Positions 41,525 through 42,116 of a stretch of DNA of 42,116 nucleotides are shown one piece after another (the first letter of the stretch is position 1; each line of letters begins with the position of its first letter). Origin of the DNA: Chloroflexota bacterium (GTDB lineage: Bacteria > Chloroflexota > Dehalococcoidia > JACPQF01). Under the pieces are notes generated by a model. The model did no database searches, had not been told where the DNA came from, and worked only from the letters and a program-made list of their open reading frames with translations. The translations under genes were made by a program, and so were the position numbers. The stretch covers positions 1 to 42,116 of the forward strand of contig JACPQF010000018.1 in assembly GCA_016190625.1 (NCBI GenBank), in the 5' to 3' direction.

Positions 41525-42116
41525 CTAGCGCCTCACCTTGTATATGGCGGTAGTCTCGTTCCTGAACACCGTATCCATAAAGGCGGCAAACCGGTCGAGG
41601 GCTGGCTGCCCATACTTGCTGCGTTCCAGATGGCCAGCGTAAACGTACGTCGCCTTATACTTGGCCAGCAGCGTCAGGACCTGAGCCCGGTCGACGCTGC
41701 GGTATATCGTATCCAGATCCTCGGCCCGGCCCACGTAGGCTTTGTCGGAACCTCGCCACTGCCATTCGTGCCCGGCCCAGCCAAGGATGGTCGGCAGGCC
41801 GGTGCGGGTGGCCACCCTCGCATACTCGGAATATTGTCCGCCCGTGGCTTCGACGACCACGCTGCCGGCGGGCGCGTTGTCCATCAGCCACTGGATCGCC
41901 TGGTGCTCGCCGGGGTTCTCCCTCTTCACGTAGGCCGTGCCGTCGAGAGTGGGCGGACCGGCGAAGCCATTGGTCTTGCTGAACACCGACGCCACGGGAT
42001 AAACCAGGGCTCCCACCAACAAGACGCCCACCAGACCTAACAGCGCAAAGCCGACCGGCCTCCAACCCCCCCTAAGCAGGCGGAGGCTGACGTAGTATAA
42101 CCCATAGGCAGACGCC
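41525..42116 (-). CDS. DUF2298 / Chlor_Arch_YYY-type membrane protein, C-terminal part (5' end outside window)
   Basis: Partial: the frame is open to the right edge (about 196 residues visible) and the ATG/GTG start lies outside. A last membrane helix (FALLGLVGVLLVGALVYPVA) precedes the conserved soluble tail: LDGTAYVKRENPGEHQAIQW, GGQYSEYARVATRTGLPTIL, GWAGHEWQWRG, and KYKATYVYAGHLERSKYG. This tail is diagnostic of the large YYY membrane family that accompanies Agl23-like proteins in Chloroflexota and archaea. It heads, or at least precedes, the glycosyltransferase operon. Its biochemical activity is not established. Confidence 0.85.
   Translation of the reverse strand, partial: ASAYGLYYVSLRLLRGGWRPVGFALLGLVGVLLVGALVYPVASVFSKTNGFAGPPTLDGTAYVKRENPGEHQAIQWLMDNAPAGSVVVEATGGQYSEYARVATRTGLPTILGWAGHEWQWRGSDKAYVGRAEDLDTIYRSVDRAQVLTLLAKYKATYVYAGHLERSKYGQPALDRFAAFMDTVFRNETTAIYKVRR

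Noticed and set aside
1-42116. CRISPR arrays, tRNA or rRNA genes, insertion sequences with transposase
   Set aside because: I found no regularly spaced direct repeats, no tRNA-like cloverleaf or rRNA sequence, and no transposase or integrase reading frame. The repeats present are short inverted elements only. tRNA scanning by eye is not exhaustive.

Overview
The window looks like a GC-rich bacterial chromosome segment, most probably from an anaerobic Chloroflexota lineage. The main clues are a protein of the DUF2298/'Chlor_Arch_YYY' type next to an Agl23-like (TIGR03663-type) membrane protein, a pairing known mainly from Chloroflexota and archaea. A complex I operon without nuoE, nuoF and nuoG and a set of anaerobic redox enzymes (formate dehydrogenase, NfnAB-like pair) fit this. 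The assignment is inference from gene content; there is no rRNA or marker gene. Every gene except one (the four-helix-bundle gene at 26310) lies on the minus strand, so the window reads biologically from right to left.

Layout from right to left. (1) 42116-26873: a tight six-gene operon of polytopic membrane proteins, mostly GT-C/GT39-like glycosyltransferases. Three consecutive members carry a C-terminal six-bladed NHL-type beta-propeller, and one of these also carries two PA14-like modules. (2) 26876-26310: a lone plus-strand four-helix-bundle gene, convergent with that operon. (3) 26155-22704: two paralogous YbhN/LPG-synthase-TM flippase-like proteins and an FAD-dependent oxidoreductase. 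(4) 22571-12860: nuoABCDHIJKLMN, an 11-subunit complex I with no NADH-dehydrogenase module, behind a strong sigma70-type promoter. (5) 12642-11644: an RHH antitoxin/PIN toxin pair and a truncated SDR remnant. (6) 11534-1311: UDP-glucose 6-dehydrogenase, then nuoE, a nuoF-gltD fusion, a selenocysteine formate dehydrogenase, and an NfnA/NfnB (SudB/SudA)-like pair. (7) 1060-205: a glutaredoxin-like protein and a small membrane-anchored protein of unknown function, followed by a terminator at the left edge.

How the genes may work together. Formate oxidised by the Sec/Mo(W) enzyme FdhA would pass electrons through its NuoG-like Fe-S domains to NuoE and the NuoF-GltD fusion. That fusion has an FMN/NADH site and a second FAD/NAD(P) module, so a flavin-based multi-carrier (possibly bifurcating) enzyme is plausible. 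The adjacent NfnAB-like pair would balance NADH, NADPH and ferredoxin, and complex I without NuoEFG could accept reduced ferredoxin or another low-potential donor. The right half looks like a cell-envelope glycosylation system: UDP-glucuronate supply, polyprenol-linked sugar transferases with extracytoplasmic propellers, and flippase-like proteins.

Small dispersed inverted-repeat elements also stand out. At least two families occur both between genes and inside glycosyltransferase reading frames, where they are translated in frame as linker peptides.
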